This document shows positions 16,452-27,249 of a DNA stretch of 61,091 nt, one piece after another. Position 1 is the stretch's first letter. Each line of letters starts with the position of its first letter. The notes below the pieces were generated by a model, which saw nothing but the letters and a program-made list of their open reading frames with translations, searched no databases and was not told where the DNA came from. The position numbers were made by a program, and so were the translations under genes. The stretch comes from an uncultured Peptococcaceae bacterium (GTDB taxonomy: Bacteria; Bacillota; Peptococcia; Peptococcales; Peptococcaceae). The stretch is from the NCBI GenBank assembly GCA_900552455.1, contig URZX01000013.1, positions 1 through 61,091 on the forward strand, written 5' to 3'.

Positions 16452-16500
16452 AAAAGATAAGAGCACTTTCCGAAAACCAGGAAAGTGCTCTTATCTGCTT
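16452..16500. terminator. Bidirectional terminator
   Basis: A perfect 16-bp stem GATAAGAGCACTTTCC / GGAAAGTGCTCTTATC with an 8-base loop, an A-rich 5' flank and a T-rich 3' flank. It serves both the glycosyltransferase operon and the convergent histidine kinase gene. Confidence 0.93.
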
Positions 16501-16518
16501 TATGAGCGCTGTGGGTGA

Positions 16519-17906
16519 TCATTTCCAGTGCTGGCGTCCGCGTTCGCGCTGCGCGATGGGCAATGTGACGTGGAAGGTGACGCCTTCGTCTTCGTTGGCG
16601 GCGGAGATATGGCCTTGGTGGCGCTGGCAGATGCTGTCGGCGATGGCGAGGCCGAGGCCGTAGCCGCCAGTCTGGCGGGTGCGCGACTGATCGAGGCGAT
16701 AGAAGCGCTCGAAGAGGTGGGCAAGGGCGTCGCCGTCAAAGGCGTCGCCCTTGTTGTGCACGGCGAGGTGGACGCTGCGCTCCTGGCGCGTCAGCCGCAC
16801 GCTGATGACGCTTTCCGGCGCGGCGTATTTGCAGGCGTTGTCAAGGAGGATGCCGACGAGCTCCTCGAGCTGTGCCTTGTCGCCGTCCACGACAATATCC
16901 GGGGTGATCTCGTCGTGGATGCGCAGGCTGTTGTCGAGGGCGACGGATTCAAAGCTCAGGATCGCGCCCAGGACGATGTCGCTGAAGAGCACCGGCTCTG
17001 TGGCCAGGGGCTGGGTTTCGTCGGCGTCGTTGCGCGCCAACAGCAGCATGTCGCTGACGAGCTTTTTCATGCGCAGGGCTTCCTGGTCGCTGCTCTCGAT
17101 CCAGCGCATCTGGTTGGCGATAGTGTCCTCGCGGTGGTTGCCGAGAATGCGCAAATTGGCGAGGATGACGGTGAGCGGCGTTTTCAGCTCGTGGCTGGCG
17201 TCGGCGATGAACTGGCGCTGCTGCGACCAGGCTTCTTCGACAGGGCGGAAGACCCAGCTGGACAGCCGCCAGACGAGGAAGAGAAAGGCGAGCCACGCTG
17301 CCACAAAGCCCAGCAGACTCCAGAGCAGCAGGCTGCGGATGTTGGAGGTTTCGTAGCTGCGATCGACAAAGGCGATCTTGGTGCCCTCAGGGGTCTGGCG
17401 CATGCTGTAGGAGAGGTCGTATTCGGCGAGGGTGCCTTCGCTTTCGGCGGCACTGAGCACGGCGCTCACGAGCTTTTGCACGGTGGCGTCGGAGGTGTCC
17501 ATGTTGCGCGAGAAGATGACCTCGGCGTCGGCGCCGTCTTCACCCAGAGCGACGACAATGCCCGGCAGGGCGAGGGCGGCCTTCTGGTCTTCGGCGTCAA
17601 GGCGGGAGCTGGTGCTCGGCGGCGGATCAGACTCCGGCATGGTGTCGCCGGGATCGGCATTTCCCACAGTCAGCGGCTGGTCGTCGGAGCGGTTGGCGTC
17701 CTGAAAGCGCTCGGCGCCAGGATCGTCGGAGGAGAAGGTGTTGACAGGGTTGGTGAAATTGATGAGGCTGTGCAGCGATTCAAAGGCGACGTTTTTGTAA
17801 TGCTGCACATTGCCGGCGATGATGACCAGCACGATAAACAAGAGCATCACCGTGATGGTCGCCATGACGACGACGATGAAACGCCGGCGCAGCGCGGCGA
17901 GCCGGT

Positions 17907-17910
<4 letters not shown>
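16519..17910 (-). CDS. Sensor histidine kinase
   Basis: 463 residues. The N-terminal transmembrane segment (about 12-35) and a second near 200-225 bound an extracellular sensor region. The phospho-acceptor histidine is in FIADASHELKTPLTVI, the N box in LLDNACKYA, and the G box in TGGYGLGLAIADSI. The start overlaps the response regulator stop (ATGA). The signal is unknown; with its partner it forms an OmpR-class two-component system. Confidence 0.95.
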
Positions 17911-18584
<674 letters not shown>

Positions 18585-18815
18585 GAAGATTCCTCCTTTG
18601 GTCGGTTTCTTATAGTATAGCGTAGTTTGTCCCAAAAAGCATAGAGGACCAACCTTAAATCCGCCTAAAAATCTTCACAGCGTCGGGTTGTGGCTTTTAA
18701 GAAATTCTGAAAAATTGTTTTTTCGCCGAAAACGTAATGCAATTGGCCGCCGGTTGTTGTACAATGCTACTAGAATATACTGCCCGCAAAGAGCAGCAGA
18801 AGGGAGCGCAGGAAC

Positions 18816-19640
18816 ATGATCAGTCTCTTGACCAATTCTCCGTGGTCGATCTTTGTCATCAATATTCTCGACATTGCCATCATCGCCTTTGCGGTGTACA
18901 AGATCCTCGAGATCATGCGCGGCACGCGCGCCATGCCGCTGGCCAAGGGCGTCGGTGTGCTGCTCGTGTTTTCCGTGCTCAGCGATGTGCTTGGGCTTTC
19001 CACCGTCAACTGGGTGCTCGTGCAGCTGCAGACCATGTTCATCGTCGCCATTCCCGTCGTCTTTGCGCCGGAGCTCAGGCGTGCCCTGGAGCAGCTCGGC
19101 ACCGGCGGCATCTTTGCGCGCAGCCGTCATCTTTCGGACAACGACCTTGTCGCCCATCAGGTGCAGCAGATCTGTGGCTGCATGACCGCCGCCAGCGCCT
19201 CGCGCACCGGCGTGCTCATCGCCGTCACCCGCGAAAACGGGCTCAAGGAATACATCGACACCGGCATCGCCATCGACGGCATCCTTTCGACGTCGCTGTT
19301 GCGCAACATCTTCATCGTCAACACCCCGCTGCACGATGGCGCCGTCATCATCACCGGCGACCAGATCCGCGCCGCCAGCTGCTTCCTGCCGCTTTCTGAA
19401 AACAAGAGCATTTCCATGAAGCTCGGCACCCGCCACCGCGCCGCCATCGGCCTGTCGGAGGTCAGTGACGCCGTCGTCATGGTCGTCAGCGAAGAGACCG
19501 GCGCCATGAGCATCGCCGAGCACGGCCGCCTGCGCTACAATCTCAGCGAGGAAGCCCTCATCCAGACCATGACCGAGCTTTTGCAGACGCCGGAGGATGG
19601 CTCCCTGGCGCGCCGCCTGAAGAAGGTGTTCCGTAAATGA
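18816..19640 (+). CDS. cdaA: Diadenylate cyclase CdaA
   Basis: 274 residues. Three N-terminal transmembrane helices precede a DAC domain that makes c-di-AMP from two ATP. The two catalytic motifs are clear: D174-G-A in PLHDGAVIITG and R206-H-R in GTRHRAAIGLSE. It is followed by ybbR and glmM, the standard Firmicutes operon linking c-di-AMP to cell-wall precursor synthesis. A TACAAT -10 (18760-18765) lies upstream with a poor -35. Confidence 0.97.
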   Translation: MISLLTNSPWSIFVINILDIAIIAFAVYKILEIMRGTRAMPLAKGVGVLLVFSVLSDVLGLSTVNWVLVQLQTMFIVAIPVVFAPELRRALEQLGTGGIFARSRHLSDNDLVAHQVQQICGCMTAASASRTGVLIAVTRENGLKEYIDTGIAIDGILSTSLLRNIFIVNTPLHDGAVIITGDQIRAASCFLPLSENKSISMKLGTRHRAAIGLSEVSDAVVMVVSEETGAMSIAEHGRLRYNLSEEALIQTMTELLQTPEDGSLARRLKKVFRK

Positions 19641-20872
19641 AAATGACCGAAAACAAAAGAATGCTCAAGCTCATCGCTCTCGCCATCGCCATCGTGCTCT
19701 GGCTCTATGTCGGCACCCAGCAGGATCCTCTCGCGCAGCACACCTACGAGGTGCAGCTCGAGATGGAAAATCTTCCTGTCGACAAAACCGCCAGCCTCAG
19801 CGAGGAGACCGTCAAAGTCCGCGTCATGGGCCGGCAGGATCGGCTGAATGCCCTGTCTGGCAGCGACTTCAAAGCCAGCGTCGATCTTTCCGACGTGGAG
19901 GAAGGCGAGCATGCCCTGCCTGTGCAGGTGACGCTGCCGAATGAAGTCTACTTCGCCCGCACCAATCCGAGCATGGTGAATGTGCAGGTGGAGGCCCTTC
20001 AGGGCAGCGAAATGAGCGTCGACATCAACACCACCGGCACGCTGCCGGGCGGCGTCACGCTGGAGGACATGAGCGTCGAGCCGCAGAAGGTTTTCGTCAC
20101 CTCTGACGACGCCGCCCTCCTCGCCGAAGTTGACAGCGTCGGCGTCAGCGTCGATCTCGCCAGCATCTACGACGACAGCAAGCAAAATGTCGACGTCCAG
20201 TTCTACGACATCGCCGGCAATCCGATCAACGACGAGCGCCTGCAGGCGCTGCCGGCGCAGGTCAGCCTTTCCATCAAGACCAGCCAGAGCGACACCGAAA
20301 AAACCGTGCCGATCCAGGCCAACCTCGTCGGTCAGTTGCCGCAGGGCGTGCAGATCGAGAGCGTCAGCATCCAGCCTGAGACAGCCACCGTTTCCGGCGG
20401 GCCAGAGGATCTCGCGGCTATAGAGAGCGTCCGCACCGCCGCCATCGATCTTTCGCAGATCAGTCAGACCACCACCCTCAGCGTCGCCCTGGAAAGCGAC
20501 GCCGTGACAACGCCGGAGAGCGTCAGCGTCACCCTGAGCGTCACCACCGCTGCTGACGACGACAACGCCAGCGGCGTGCGCATGCTGCCGGTGGCACTGA
20601 GCGGCGCCGCAGCGTCCAGCGTTTATGCAGATGTGCAGATGGTCGAGGTCACCTACCACATGCAGCCTGGCTATCAGGACGCCGGCGATTCCCTCACCGC
20701 CTATGTCCTCGTTGAGCAGACGCCGACTGGCGCAACGACTGCGCAGGTGCAGTTGTCCAGCGTGGAGGGACTCGTCGTTGACGCGATCAGCCCTGATACA
20801 GTGACCCTTTATCCGACAACCACCACAGATCCTGCAACGGATCCGACAGATCATACAACAACAACTTATTGA
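19637..20872 (+). CDS. ybbR: YbbR-domain protein, CdaA regulator (CdaR)
   Basis: 411 residues. An N-terminal anchor (LIALAIAIVLWLYVGTQQD) is followed by about four YbbR-type beta repeats, each with a pattern like PEKVFVTSDDAALLAEVDSV or PETATVSGGPEDLAAIESV. CdaR-type proteins bind and modulate CdaA at the membrane surface. The start overlaps the cdaA stop. The C-terminus is threonine-rich. Confidence 0.92.
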   Translation: MKMTENKRMLKLIALAIAIVLWLYVGTQQDPLAQHTYEVQLEMENLPVDKTASLSEETVKVRVMGRQDRLNALSGSDFKASVDLSDVEEGEHALPVQVTLPNEVYFARTNPSMVNVQVEALQGSEMSVDINTTGTLPGGVTLEDMSVEPQKVFVTSDDAALLAEVDSVGVSVDLASIYDDSKQNVDVQFYDIAGNPINDERLQALPAQVSLSIKTSQSDTEKTVPIQANLVGQLPQGVQIESVSIQPETATVSGGPEDLAAIESVRTAAIDLSQISQTTTLSVALESDAVTTPESVSVTLSVTTAADDDNASGVRMLPVALSGAAASSVYADVQMVEVTYHMQPGYQDAGDSLTAYVLVEQTPTGATTAQVQLSSVEGLVVDAISPDTVTLYPTTTTDPATDPTDHTTTTY

Positions 20873-20888
20873 AAAAAGGAGAACCATT

Positions 20889-22238
20889 ATGGCTAAATTA
20901 TTTGGAACAGACGGCGTGCGTGGCCAAGCAGGCAGCGTGCTCACCGCCGAACTCGCAATGAAACTCGGACAGGCCGCCGGCCGCGTCTTCCTCGAAGAAA
21001 ACGGCGGCAAGACCGGCGTCATCATCGTCGGCCGCGACACCCGCATTTCCGGACAGATGCTCGAATGCGCGCTGACCGCCGGTCTCACCTCCGTCGGTAT
21101 CCAGGTCATCAGCGCCGGCGTCGTGCCAACGCCAGCCGTCGCCTTCCTCGTGCGCAAGTTCAAGGCCCTCGCCGGCGCCGTCATCTCTGCCAGCCACAAT
21201 CCATTTGAAGACAACGGCATCAAATTCTTCAGCGCCAGCGGCAGCAAGCTGCGCGACGACCAGGAAGCCGCCATCGAAGCAGCGCTCCAGGGTGAGGTGG
21301 AGATCACCGAAGCCAGCGGCAGAAACATCGGCCGCTATGCCCAGGTTGCCGAAGCCATCGATGCCTACACCGACTACCTCGATGAGCTCATGAGCGTCAA
21401 CGGCCGCGACTATCACATCGTCGTCGACTGCGCCAACGGCGCCGCCAGCTACATCGCCGAAAAAGTTTTCACCCGCGCCAATCTCAACGTCACCATGATT
21501 GGCGACCGTCCAAACGGCACCAACATCAACGTCAACTGCGGCTCCACCCATCTCGCACAGCTGCAGCAGCGCGTTCTCGAAGAAGGCGCCGATGCCGGCC
21601 TCGCCTTCGACGGCGACGCCGACCGCTTCCTGGCAGTCGACGAAAAAGGCCGCATCGTTGACGGCGACCGCCTCATGGCCATCTATGCCCTCGCCATGAA
21701 GGAAGAAGGCCGCCTCGCCGAAAACAAGCTCGTCGTCACCGTGATGAGCAACCTCGGGCTCAAGCTCGCCATGAAAGGCGCCAACATCGACCTCGTGGAA
21801 ACCGGCGTCGGCGACCGCTACGTCAACGAAGGAATGCAGAAAACCGGCGCTGTCATCGGCGGCGAGCAGAGCGGACACATCATTTTCCGCGAATACAACA
21901 GCACCGGCGACGGCATGATCAGCGCCATCATGCTCCTCAATATCATGAACCACAAGCGCCTGCCGCTTTCCAAGCTCGCCGATCAGGCCATGACCAGCCT
22001 GCCGCAGGTGCTCGTCAACGTCCGCGTGCGCGACAAGCACGGCTGGCAGGATGTGGCAGCCATTCGCGACGCCATCGCAGCAGCAGAAGCACAGCTCGGT
22101 GAAGACGGCCGCGTGCTCGTGCGCGCTTCTGGCACCGAACAGCTCCTGCGCGTCATGGTCGAAGGCAAGGACCAGGCCGAGATCGAGCAGCTTGCGAACG
22201 CCATCGCCGACGTCGTGCGCGAAGCAATCGGCGCCTGA
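20889..22238 (+). CDS. glmM: Phosphoglucosamine mutase
   Basis: 449 residues, full length. It interconverts glucosamine-6-phosphate and -1-phosphate for peptidoglycan precursors. LFGTDGVRG opens the protein, the catalytic serine S102 is in ISASHNP, metal ligands are in AFDGDADR, the sugar loop is GGEQSGH, and the phosphate site is RASGTEQLLRVM. AAAGGAGAA precedes the ATG. The stop overlaps acpS. Confidence 0.98.
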   Translation: MAKLFGTDGVRGQAGSVLTAELAMKLGQAAGRVFLEENGGKTGVIIVGRDTRISGQMLECALTAGLTSVGIQVISAGVVPTPAVAFLVRKFKALAGAVISASHNPFEDNGIKFFSASGSKLRDDQEAAIEAALQGEVEITEASGRNIGRYAQVAEAIDAYTDYLDELMSVNGRDYHIVVDCANGAASYIAEKVFTRANLNVTMIGDRPNGTNINVNCGSTHLAQLQQRVLEEGADAGLAFDGDADRFLAVDEKGRIVDGDRLMAIYALAMKEEGRLAENKLVVTVMSNLGLKLAMKGANIDLVETGVGDRYVNEGMQKTGAVIGGEQSGHIIFREYNSTGDGMISAIMLLNIMNHKRLPLSKLADQAMTSLPQVLVNVRVRDKHGWQDVAAIRDAIAAAEAQLGEDGRVLVRASGTEQLLRVMVEGKDQAEIEQLANAIADVVREAIGA

Positions 22239-22612
22239 TGAGCATCCTCGGTATCGGCGTCGATGTGGTCGCCCTTGACCGCATTGCAGATCTCTGCGCG
22301 CAGAGACCGGCTCAGTTTGCTGCGCGCATTTTTACAGAAAACGAACAGCGTCACTTCCAGCCCCAGCCGGACATAGCCCGCATCGCCGCGCGCTTCGCCG
22401 TGAAGGAAGCGGTGGCGAAAGCCCTTGGCACCGGCATTGGCCAGGTGGGCTGGCAGGATATTGAAACGACCAACCGCCCCGATGGCGCGCCAGTGGTCAC
22501 GCTGCACGGCAGCGCCCAGGAGCTGGCCACCGCCAAAGGGGTGAAGACGGTGCACTGCAGCATCAGCCACGAACGCTCAGTCGCCGTCGCCATGATCATA
22601 TTGGAGGGATAG
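22238..22612 (+). CDS. acpS: Holo-[acyl-carrier-protein] synthase
   Basis: 124 residues. It transfers phosphopantetheine from CoA to ACP. N-terminal GIGVDVVALDRI, ARFAVKEAVAKALGTGI, and C-terminal HCSISHERSVAVAMIILE are the expected motifs. TGATG overlap with glmM shows coupling. Pairing with nnr downstream is common in Firmicutes. Confidence 0.95.
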   Translation: MSILGIGVDVVALDRIADLCAQRPAQFAARIFTENEQRHFQPQPDIARIAARFAVKEAVAKALGTGIGQVGWQDIETTNRPDGAPVVTLHGSAQELATAKGVKTVHCSISHERSVAVAMIILEG

Positions 22613-22615
22613 CGG

Positions 22616-24151
22616 ATGTATTTGGTGAGCAATGAAGAAATGCGCCAGCTCGATCGGACCGCCATCGAAACCTGGCGGATCCCCTCGCTGGTGCTCATGG
22701 AAAATGCTGGGATCGCCATTCTCAGGCAGCTTGAGCGCGACGTTCCCGGGCTTTACGAAAAGCGTATCACCATTCTCTGTGGCTGCGGCAATAACGGCGG
22801 CGACGGCCTGGTGCTTGCGCGTCAGCTGCATCTCGCCGGTGCAGCGCAAGTCGCCGTCGTCATCGTCATCGACGGCGAACGCCGCTTTTCGGCGGATCAT
22901 CAGGCCAACCGCGACATCCTCGAGCGGCTGCCTGTGAAGATCATCGAAGTCGACGGCCTCTCGCGGATCGGAGTGCTCAAAGCCCAGCTCAATTTCAGCG
23001 ACATCGCCGTCGACTGTCTCTTCGGCACAGGACTCTCGCGCGATCTCGGCGAGCTTTCGCGCGCCGTCTGCGACGTCCTCAACGACAAGCGCATTTTGCG
23101 CGTCGCCGTCGACATTCCGTCTGGCCTTGCTGGCGACAGCGGCCAGGTTTGCGGTGCCGCTGTGCGTGCTGACTATACCTACACCCTCGCCTGGCCGAAG
23201 CAGGGCCTTTTTCTTGGCGATGCCGCAGAATTCATCGGGCAGCTGCGCGTGTTGAACATCGGCATCCCTGTCGAAGTCGCCGACCAGGCTGAGATCCAGG
23301 GCCAGCTCCTCACGCCCGATATGCTGCGCGAAAAGCTGCCATCCCGCGCCAAGGGCAGCCACAAAAACCGCTTCGGGCACGTCGGCCTCATCGCCGGCAG
23401 CGTCGGCATGAGCGGCGCCTGCGTTCTCGCCGCCACCTCAGCCTTGCGCAGTGGCGCCGGACTTGTCACCGCGCTCATCGACAAGGGCATCTACGCGCCA
23501 GCAGCCGCCGCCGCGCCGGAGGTCATGATGAAACCCGTCGCCTGGCCAAATCAGCCAGCCCTCGACTGGCTCCTCGCCAACACCAGCGTGCAGATCGTCG
23601 GTCCCGGCCTCGGCAAGAGCGAAGAGAAAAAACAAACCATCTACTCCCTGCTCAGGCAGGCCGAAAGCACCGTCGTCCTCGATGCCGACGCCCTCAACAT
23701 GATCGGCGAAGGCGACGGAACCATTCTCAAAAACACCGCCGCTCGCTGCATCCTCACGCCGCATCCTGGCGAAATGGCGCGTTTACTCGGGCTTTCCAGC
23801 GCCGAGATCCAGTCGGATCGGCTGAACTACGCGCGCCGCGTTGCCGAGCGCTTCCACTGCGTGCTCGTGCTCAAGGGCCACAACACCATCATTGCCGCGC
23901 CAGATGGCCGCTACGCCATCAATCCGTGCGACAGCGTTGCTCTCGCCACCGCCGGCAGCGGTGACGTGCTCACAGGTGTCATCGCTGCTTTTGCCGCCCA
24001 GGGCATGGAAGCCTTCGACGCCGCCTGCATGGGCGTGCTCGCCCACGGCCTTGCCGGCATGCGTCTGGCAGAAACCCGTGGCGCCATCGGCACCATCGCT
24101 TCGGACATTGCGAGCGCCGTCGCTGACATCCTGCGCGAGGCTACAGTGTGA
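22616..24151 (+). CDS. nnr: Bifunctional NAD(P)H-hydrate epimerase / ADP-dependent dehydratase
   Basis: 511 residues, the fused form. The N-terminal epimerase domain (about 1-215) shows LMENAGIAILRQL, ILCGCGNNGGDGLVLARQL and DCLFGTGLSRD. The C-terminal kinase-like dehydratase (about 225-511) shows KNRFGHVGLIAGS, LTPHPGEMARLL, VLKGHNTIIAAP and ATAGSGDVLTGVIAA. It repairs hydrated NAD(P)H. GGAGG upstream; three bases after acpS. Confidence 0.96.
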   Translation: MYLVSNEEMRQLDRTAIETWRIPSLVLMENAGIAILRQLERDVPGLYEKRITILCGCGNNGGDGLVLARQLHLAGAAQVAVVIVIDGERRFSADHQANRDILERLPVKIIEVDGLSRIGVLKAQLNFSDIAVDCLFGTGLSRDLGELSRAVCDVLNDKRILRVAVDIPSGLAGDSGQVCGAAVRADYTYTLAWPKQGLFLGDAAEFIGQLRVLNIGIPVEVADQAEIQGQLLTPDMLREKLPSRAKGSHKNRFGHVGLIAGSVGMSGACVLAATSALRSGAGLVTALIDKGIYAPAAAAAPEVMMKPVAWPNQPALDWLLANTSVQIVGPGLGKSEEKKQTIYSLLRQAESTVVLDADALNMIGEGDGTILKNTAARCILTPHPGEMARLLGLSSAEIQSDRLNYARRVAERFHCVLVLKGHNTIIAAPDGRYAINPCDSVALATAGSGDVLTGVIAAFAAQGMEAFDAACMGVLAHGLAGMRLAETRGAIGTIASDIASAVADILREATV

Positions 24152-24233
24152 GTCTGTAACTTTTGTCCGGAAAAATGACAATCTGTAAAGATTATGTCTC
24201 TGAATTGTAAATCATAACACGCACTCCATCTGA

Positions 24234-24239
24234 TATAAT
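24234..24239 (+). promoter_or_regulatory. -10 element of rlpA-like gene
   Basis: A perfect TATAAT. No good -35 is found at 16-18 bp. The gap 24152-24282 contains nothing else I can identify and no c-di-AMP riboswitch pattern. Confidence 0.5.
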
Positions 24240-24282
24240 AGTAAAAGATTATTTTATCAGTGAGGAATAAGGAGTGTTTTCT

Positions 24283-25107
24283 TTGAATCAGTATATCCGC
24301 AAATTCGTCGCCGCGACTGCTATTGTCGCTGTTGGTTCCGTGGCAGCGCCATTCAGCGCCTTCGCTGTCGACAGCAATACCGCCTATGTTGACGGCGCGC
24401 CAGTTGTCACCGTGCCAGATGTCAGCACGCCGGAAAATTCTCAGCCAGCTCAGCCACAGACCCCAAGTGTTCTGCCGCTGCGCAGCGCGCTGAACGGTGT
24501 CGGCGTTGATGTAGAATGGCAGCAGATCACTGGCGGTCAGCAGATCGTCCTCGTTTACGGCGGCGCCAGCCTCACCGTTAAGATCGACGCAGCAGGCGGC
24601 GTGCTCACCACCGCAGCTGGCTCCTACGCCTACAGCAACGTCAACGGCTCGCTGCAGACCGGCCTGGATTTCTTCCAGTCGCTCTTCACCAATGCCAGCG
24701 TCACCGCTAACGGCGTCGGCGGAATCAGCGTTACTGCCATCGACGCCAGCCAGCCAGTCAGCCTCATCGTCGCAGAAAACGACACCACTGGCGAGAGCGA
24801 AGGCAACTACACCTATTATGAAAGCGGCCTCGCCACCTGGTATGGCTCCGGTGCTCAGGGCAACTACACCGCCAGCGGCGAAATCTTCAACATGTACGAC
24901 TACACCGCTGCCCACAAGACCCTGCCATTTGGCACCGTTTGCCGCGTCACCGACACCGACACCGGCAAATCCGTCGTCGTTCGCATCAACGACCGTGGTC
25001 CATTCGGCGCAGGTCGTGTCATCGACCTCAGCTATCAGGCAGCCAGCGACATCGGTATGATCTCCAAGGGTGTTGCCAACGTCACCGTCGAAGTGCTGTC
25101 GAAATAA
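24283..25107 (+). CDS. Secreted RlpA-like double-psi beta-barrel protein
   Basis: 274 residues. A signal peptide ([21 protein letters not shown]) ends near residue 30. A middle region of unknown fold follows. The C-terminal 95 residues are an RlpA/DPBB domain: [53 protein letters not shown]. Such domains bind or cleave glycan in the wall. The TTG start at 24283 is chosen because a GTG at 24274 overlaps the AAGGAG site. Its position after the c-di-AMP and glmM genes fits a cell-wall role. Confidence 0.88.
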   Translation: MNQYIRKFVAATAIVAVGSVAAPFSAFAVDSNTAYVDGAPVVTVPDVSTPENSQPAQPQTPSVLPLRSALNGVGVDVEWQQITGGQQIVLVYGGASLTVKIDAAGGVLTTAAGSYAYSNVNGSLQTGLDFFQSLFTNASVTANGVGGISVTAIDASQPVSLIVAENDTTGESEGNYTYYESGLATWYGSGAQGNYTASGEIFNMYDYTAAHKTLPFGTVCRVTDTDTGKSVVVRINDRGPFGAGRVIDLSYQAASDIGMISKGVANVTVEVLSK

Positions 25108-25124
25108 TTTCATAGTGTAAGCAC

Positions 25125-25157
25125 AGCTGTCCATCTTCTGGTGGGCAGCTTTTTTTG
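25125..25157 (+). terminator. Terminator after rlpA-like gene
   Basis: Stem AGCTGTCCA / TGGGCAGCT with an 8-base loop and a run of T. Confidence 0.93.
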
Positions 25158-25194
25158 TGGACAAAATCTTTACAGCTTCTTTATATCCTCTTGC

Positions 25195-25223
25195 TTGACG
25201 CCGCGCGGCCAGCCACGTACACT
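25195..25223 (+). promoter_or_regulatory. Promoter of corA
   Basis: TTGACG (25195-25200), 17 bp, TACACT (25218-25223). Confidence 0.85.
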
Positions 25224-25276
25224 GAAGAGGTTGACGTGCAGCGCCGACTGTGCGCAGAACGCAAGGAGGGATGATA

Positions 25277-26224
25277 ATGAAAGCCATTTACAAAACATCA
25301 GAAGCGCTCGGACATTTCACACAGGTGCGCGATTACTGCGACGGCAACTGGGTTTGTCTGATCGCGCCGACGCCGGAGGAAGTGCAGGACGTCAGCGCCC
25401 ATTACGGTATTGAGCTGCAGGATCTGGTCTTTGCGCTGGACGAAGACGAGCGCGCACGTGTCGATGCCGACGACGAGTACACCCTGATCATCATCGATGT
25501 GCCCTACAAGGACGAAGAAGAGAGCGGCGAAAGCTACGGCACCGTGCCGTTGGCGATCATCCTCGGCGACCGCACGCAGCGCTACATTATCACCGTCTGT
25601 CTGCGCGAGCTGCAGCTCTTGGACGATTTTCGCAGCGGCAAGATCAAGAAATTCTACACTTACAAGAAAACCCGCTTTATCCTGCAGATCCTCTACCGCA
25701 ACGCCACCTACTATCTGCAGTATCTGCGCATGCTCGAGCGCTCCATCGGCGGCATCGAAGAAGCGCTCCACCGCTCCACGCGCAACGAGGAATTGTTCAA
25801 GCTGCTGAGTCTCGACAAATCGCTGGTTTATCTGAGCAATTCTCTGCGCGCCAACGATCTGGTGCTGGAGCGGCTGATGCGTCTGGAGTCGGTGAAAAAA
25901 TATCCTGAGGACCAGGAGCTTTTGGAGGATGTCATCGTCGAGAACAAACAAGCCATCGAAATGGCCAATGTGTATTCGAGCATCCTCGATGTGACCATGG
26001 AAGCGTACAGCTCGGTGATCTCCAACAACCTCAACGCCGTCATGAAGATCCTCACCTCGGTGACACTTGTGATGACGATCCCGACGATGATCTTCAGTTT
26101 TTTCGGCATGAATGTGCCGCTGCCGTGGGAAACCAGCGCTGCTGGCGTCTGGTATATCGGCGCGCTTTCTCTGGCGGCGATCGCTGCCGCTGTGGTCTTT
26201 ATGATGAAGCGGAAGATGTTCTGA
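25277..26224 (+). CDS. corA: CorA-family Mg2+/metal transporter
   Basis: 315 residues. A large cytoplasmic N-terminal domain precedes two C-terminal transmembrane helices. The pore motif is present as FFGMNVPLPWE, G277-M278-N279. The YxFxMN-type signature seen in some CorA is here MIFSFFGMN. AAGGAGGG places the start at ATG 25277 rather than upstream GTG/ATG codons. Monocistronic between its own promoter and terminator. Confidence 0.93.
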   Translation: MKAIYKTSEALGHFTQVRDYCDGNWVCLIAPTPEEVQDVSAHYGIELQDLVFALDEDERARVDADDEYTLIIIDVPYKDEEESGESYGTVPLAIILGDRTQRYIITVCLRELQLLDDFRSGKIKKFYTYKKTRFILQILYRNATYYLQYLRMLERSIGGIEEALHRSTRNEELFKLLSLDKSLVYLSNSLRANDLVLERLMRLESVKKYPEDQELLEDVIVENKQAIEMANVYSSILDVTMEAYSSVISNNLNAVMKILTSVTLVMTIPTMIFSFFGMNVPLPWETSAAGVWYIGALSLAAIAAAVVFMMKRKMF

Positions 26225-26228
26225 ACAT

Positions 26229-26275
26229 AAAAATCTCCGGCATCCATCGTATTTTGGTGGAAGCCGGAGATTTTG
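26229..26275. terminator. Bidirectional terminator
   Basis: Stem AAAATCTCCGGC / GCCGGAGATTTT flanks an inner small stem. It separates corA from the convergent SanA-like gene. Confidence 0.9.
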
Positions 26276-26289
26276 TTTGTTGTTAGGGA

Positions 26290-27057
26290 TCAGCCGACGG
26301 TGGAGCGTGTCTCCTGCGGCAGCTCGCCAAATTTGCACTGGGCGAAATCCTTGAGGCGGGCGGCGAATTCACGCAGAAGCAGGCCGTTGTCGTGGATATT
26401 TTCTTCCGAAGCCGGACAGCCGATGGCGTCGAGATCCATCTGCTCAGCGATGAAAACGGCGCGATAGAGGTGGAAACGCTGGCTCACGAGGATTGGCGTT
26501 TGCACATCGTAGATGGTGCGCAGGTTTTTCACGCTGGCGAAGGTGTCGATGCCGTGGGTGTCGGTGGTGATGGCCATCGATGGAATATCGGCGTCGAGGA
26601 GATAGTTGCGCATCGCGCTGACCTCGCTCTGCGCGGCGTCCTCACCGCCGCTGACGATGATCTCGTCGGAGGCGCCGTTTTCGTAGAGGACGATGGCGGT
26701 GTCGAGACGTTCAGCGAGGATCGGGCTCGGCGTGCCGTCGGGCTCTATCCCGGCGCCAAGCACGACGATGCAGTCGGCGTCGGCGTCAGCGAGCTCGTCT
26801 GGCGTGGCCATGTTGCCGGTGGTCGTGGCAAGGATGAAGAGGTTCACGAGCACACAGCAGACGGGCGGCAGCAGGATGATCGCGATCAAAAGCTTCAGCC
26901 AGCGAGGAATGTGGCGACGCGATTTTTTTCGGCGGCGCGGCGGCGCAGACTTTTTCACGTCGGATGGCGCTGCGGTGCGCGTGTGCGATGTATTTGCAGG
27001 ACGACGGCGCGGTGTCTGGACTGGCCGACGACCAGCTGACGGGCGTTGCTGTGGCAT
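26290..27057 (-). CDS. SanA/YdcF-like DUF218 membrane protein
   Basis: 255 residues. A proline/arginine-rich basic tail of about 50 residues precedes one transmembrane helix (LKLLIAIILLPPVCCVLVNL) and a DUF218 domain: DADCIVVLGAGIEPDGTPSP, DEIIVSGGEDAAQSEV and ILVSQRFHLYRA. Related proteins act in envelope integrity or vancomycin tolerance at the outer face of the membrane. AAGGAGG supports ATG at 27057. The role here is unproven. Confidence 0.87.
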   Translation of the reverse strand: MPQQRPSAGRRPVQTPRRRPANTSHTRTAAPSDVKKSAPPRRRKKSRRHIPRWLKLLIAIILLPPVCCVLVNLFILATTTGNMATPDELADADADCIVVLGAGIEPDGTPSPILAERLDTAIVLYENGASDEIIVSGGEDAAQSEVSAMRNYLLDADIPSMAITTDTHGIDTFASVKNLRTIYDVQTPILVSQRFHLYRAVFIAEQMDLDAIGCPASEENIHDNGLLLREFAARLKDFAQCKFGELPQETRSTVG

Positions 27058-27101
27058 GGGAAACCTCCTTTCGTGGCGAACAGGGATCATGGATACTTCT
27101 C

Positions 27102-27130
27102 ATTATAGAGGAAGTGGCGCGGCTTGAACA
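27102..27130 (-). promoter_or_regulatory. Promoter of SanA-like gene
   Basis: On the minus strand TGTTCA, 17 bp, TATAAT. The -10 is perfect and the -35 weak. Confidence 0.5.
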
Positions 27131-27182
27131 GAGCGGATTTTTCATCTTTTCGCAGCGCCGGTTGTGGCGCGCACAGGAAGAT

Positions 27183-27211
27183 TTGACAGCGGCGCCCTCC
27201 TCGTGCATAAT
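27183..27211 (+). promoter_or_regulatory. Promoter of C39-like peptidase gene
   Basis: TTGACA (27183-27188), 17 bp, CATAAT (27206-27211). Confidence 0.8.
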
Positions 27212-27249
27212 GGGGGTACTGAATTTTGACTGGAAAGGATGAAGGACGA

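Noticed and set aside
24152..24282. c-di-AMP riboswitch before the RlpA-like gene
   Set aside because: The gap is too short and lacks the conserved aptamer blocks.
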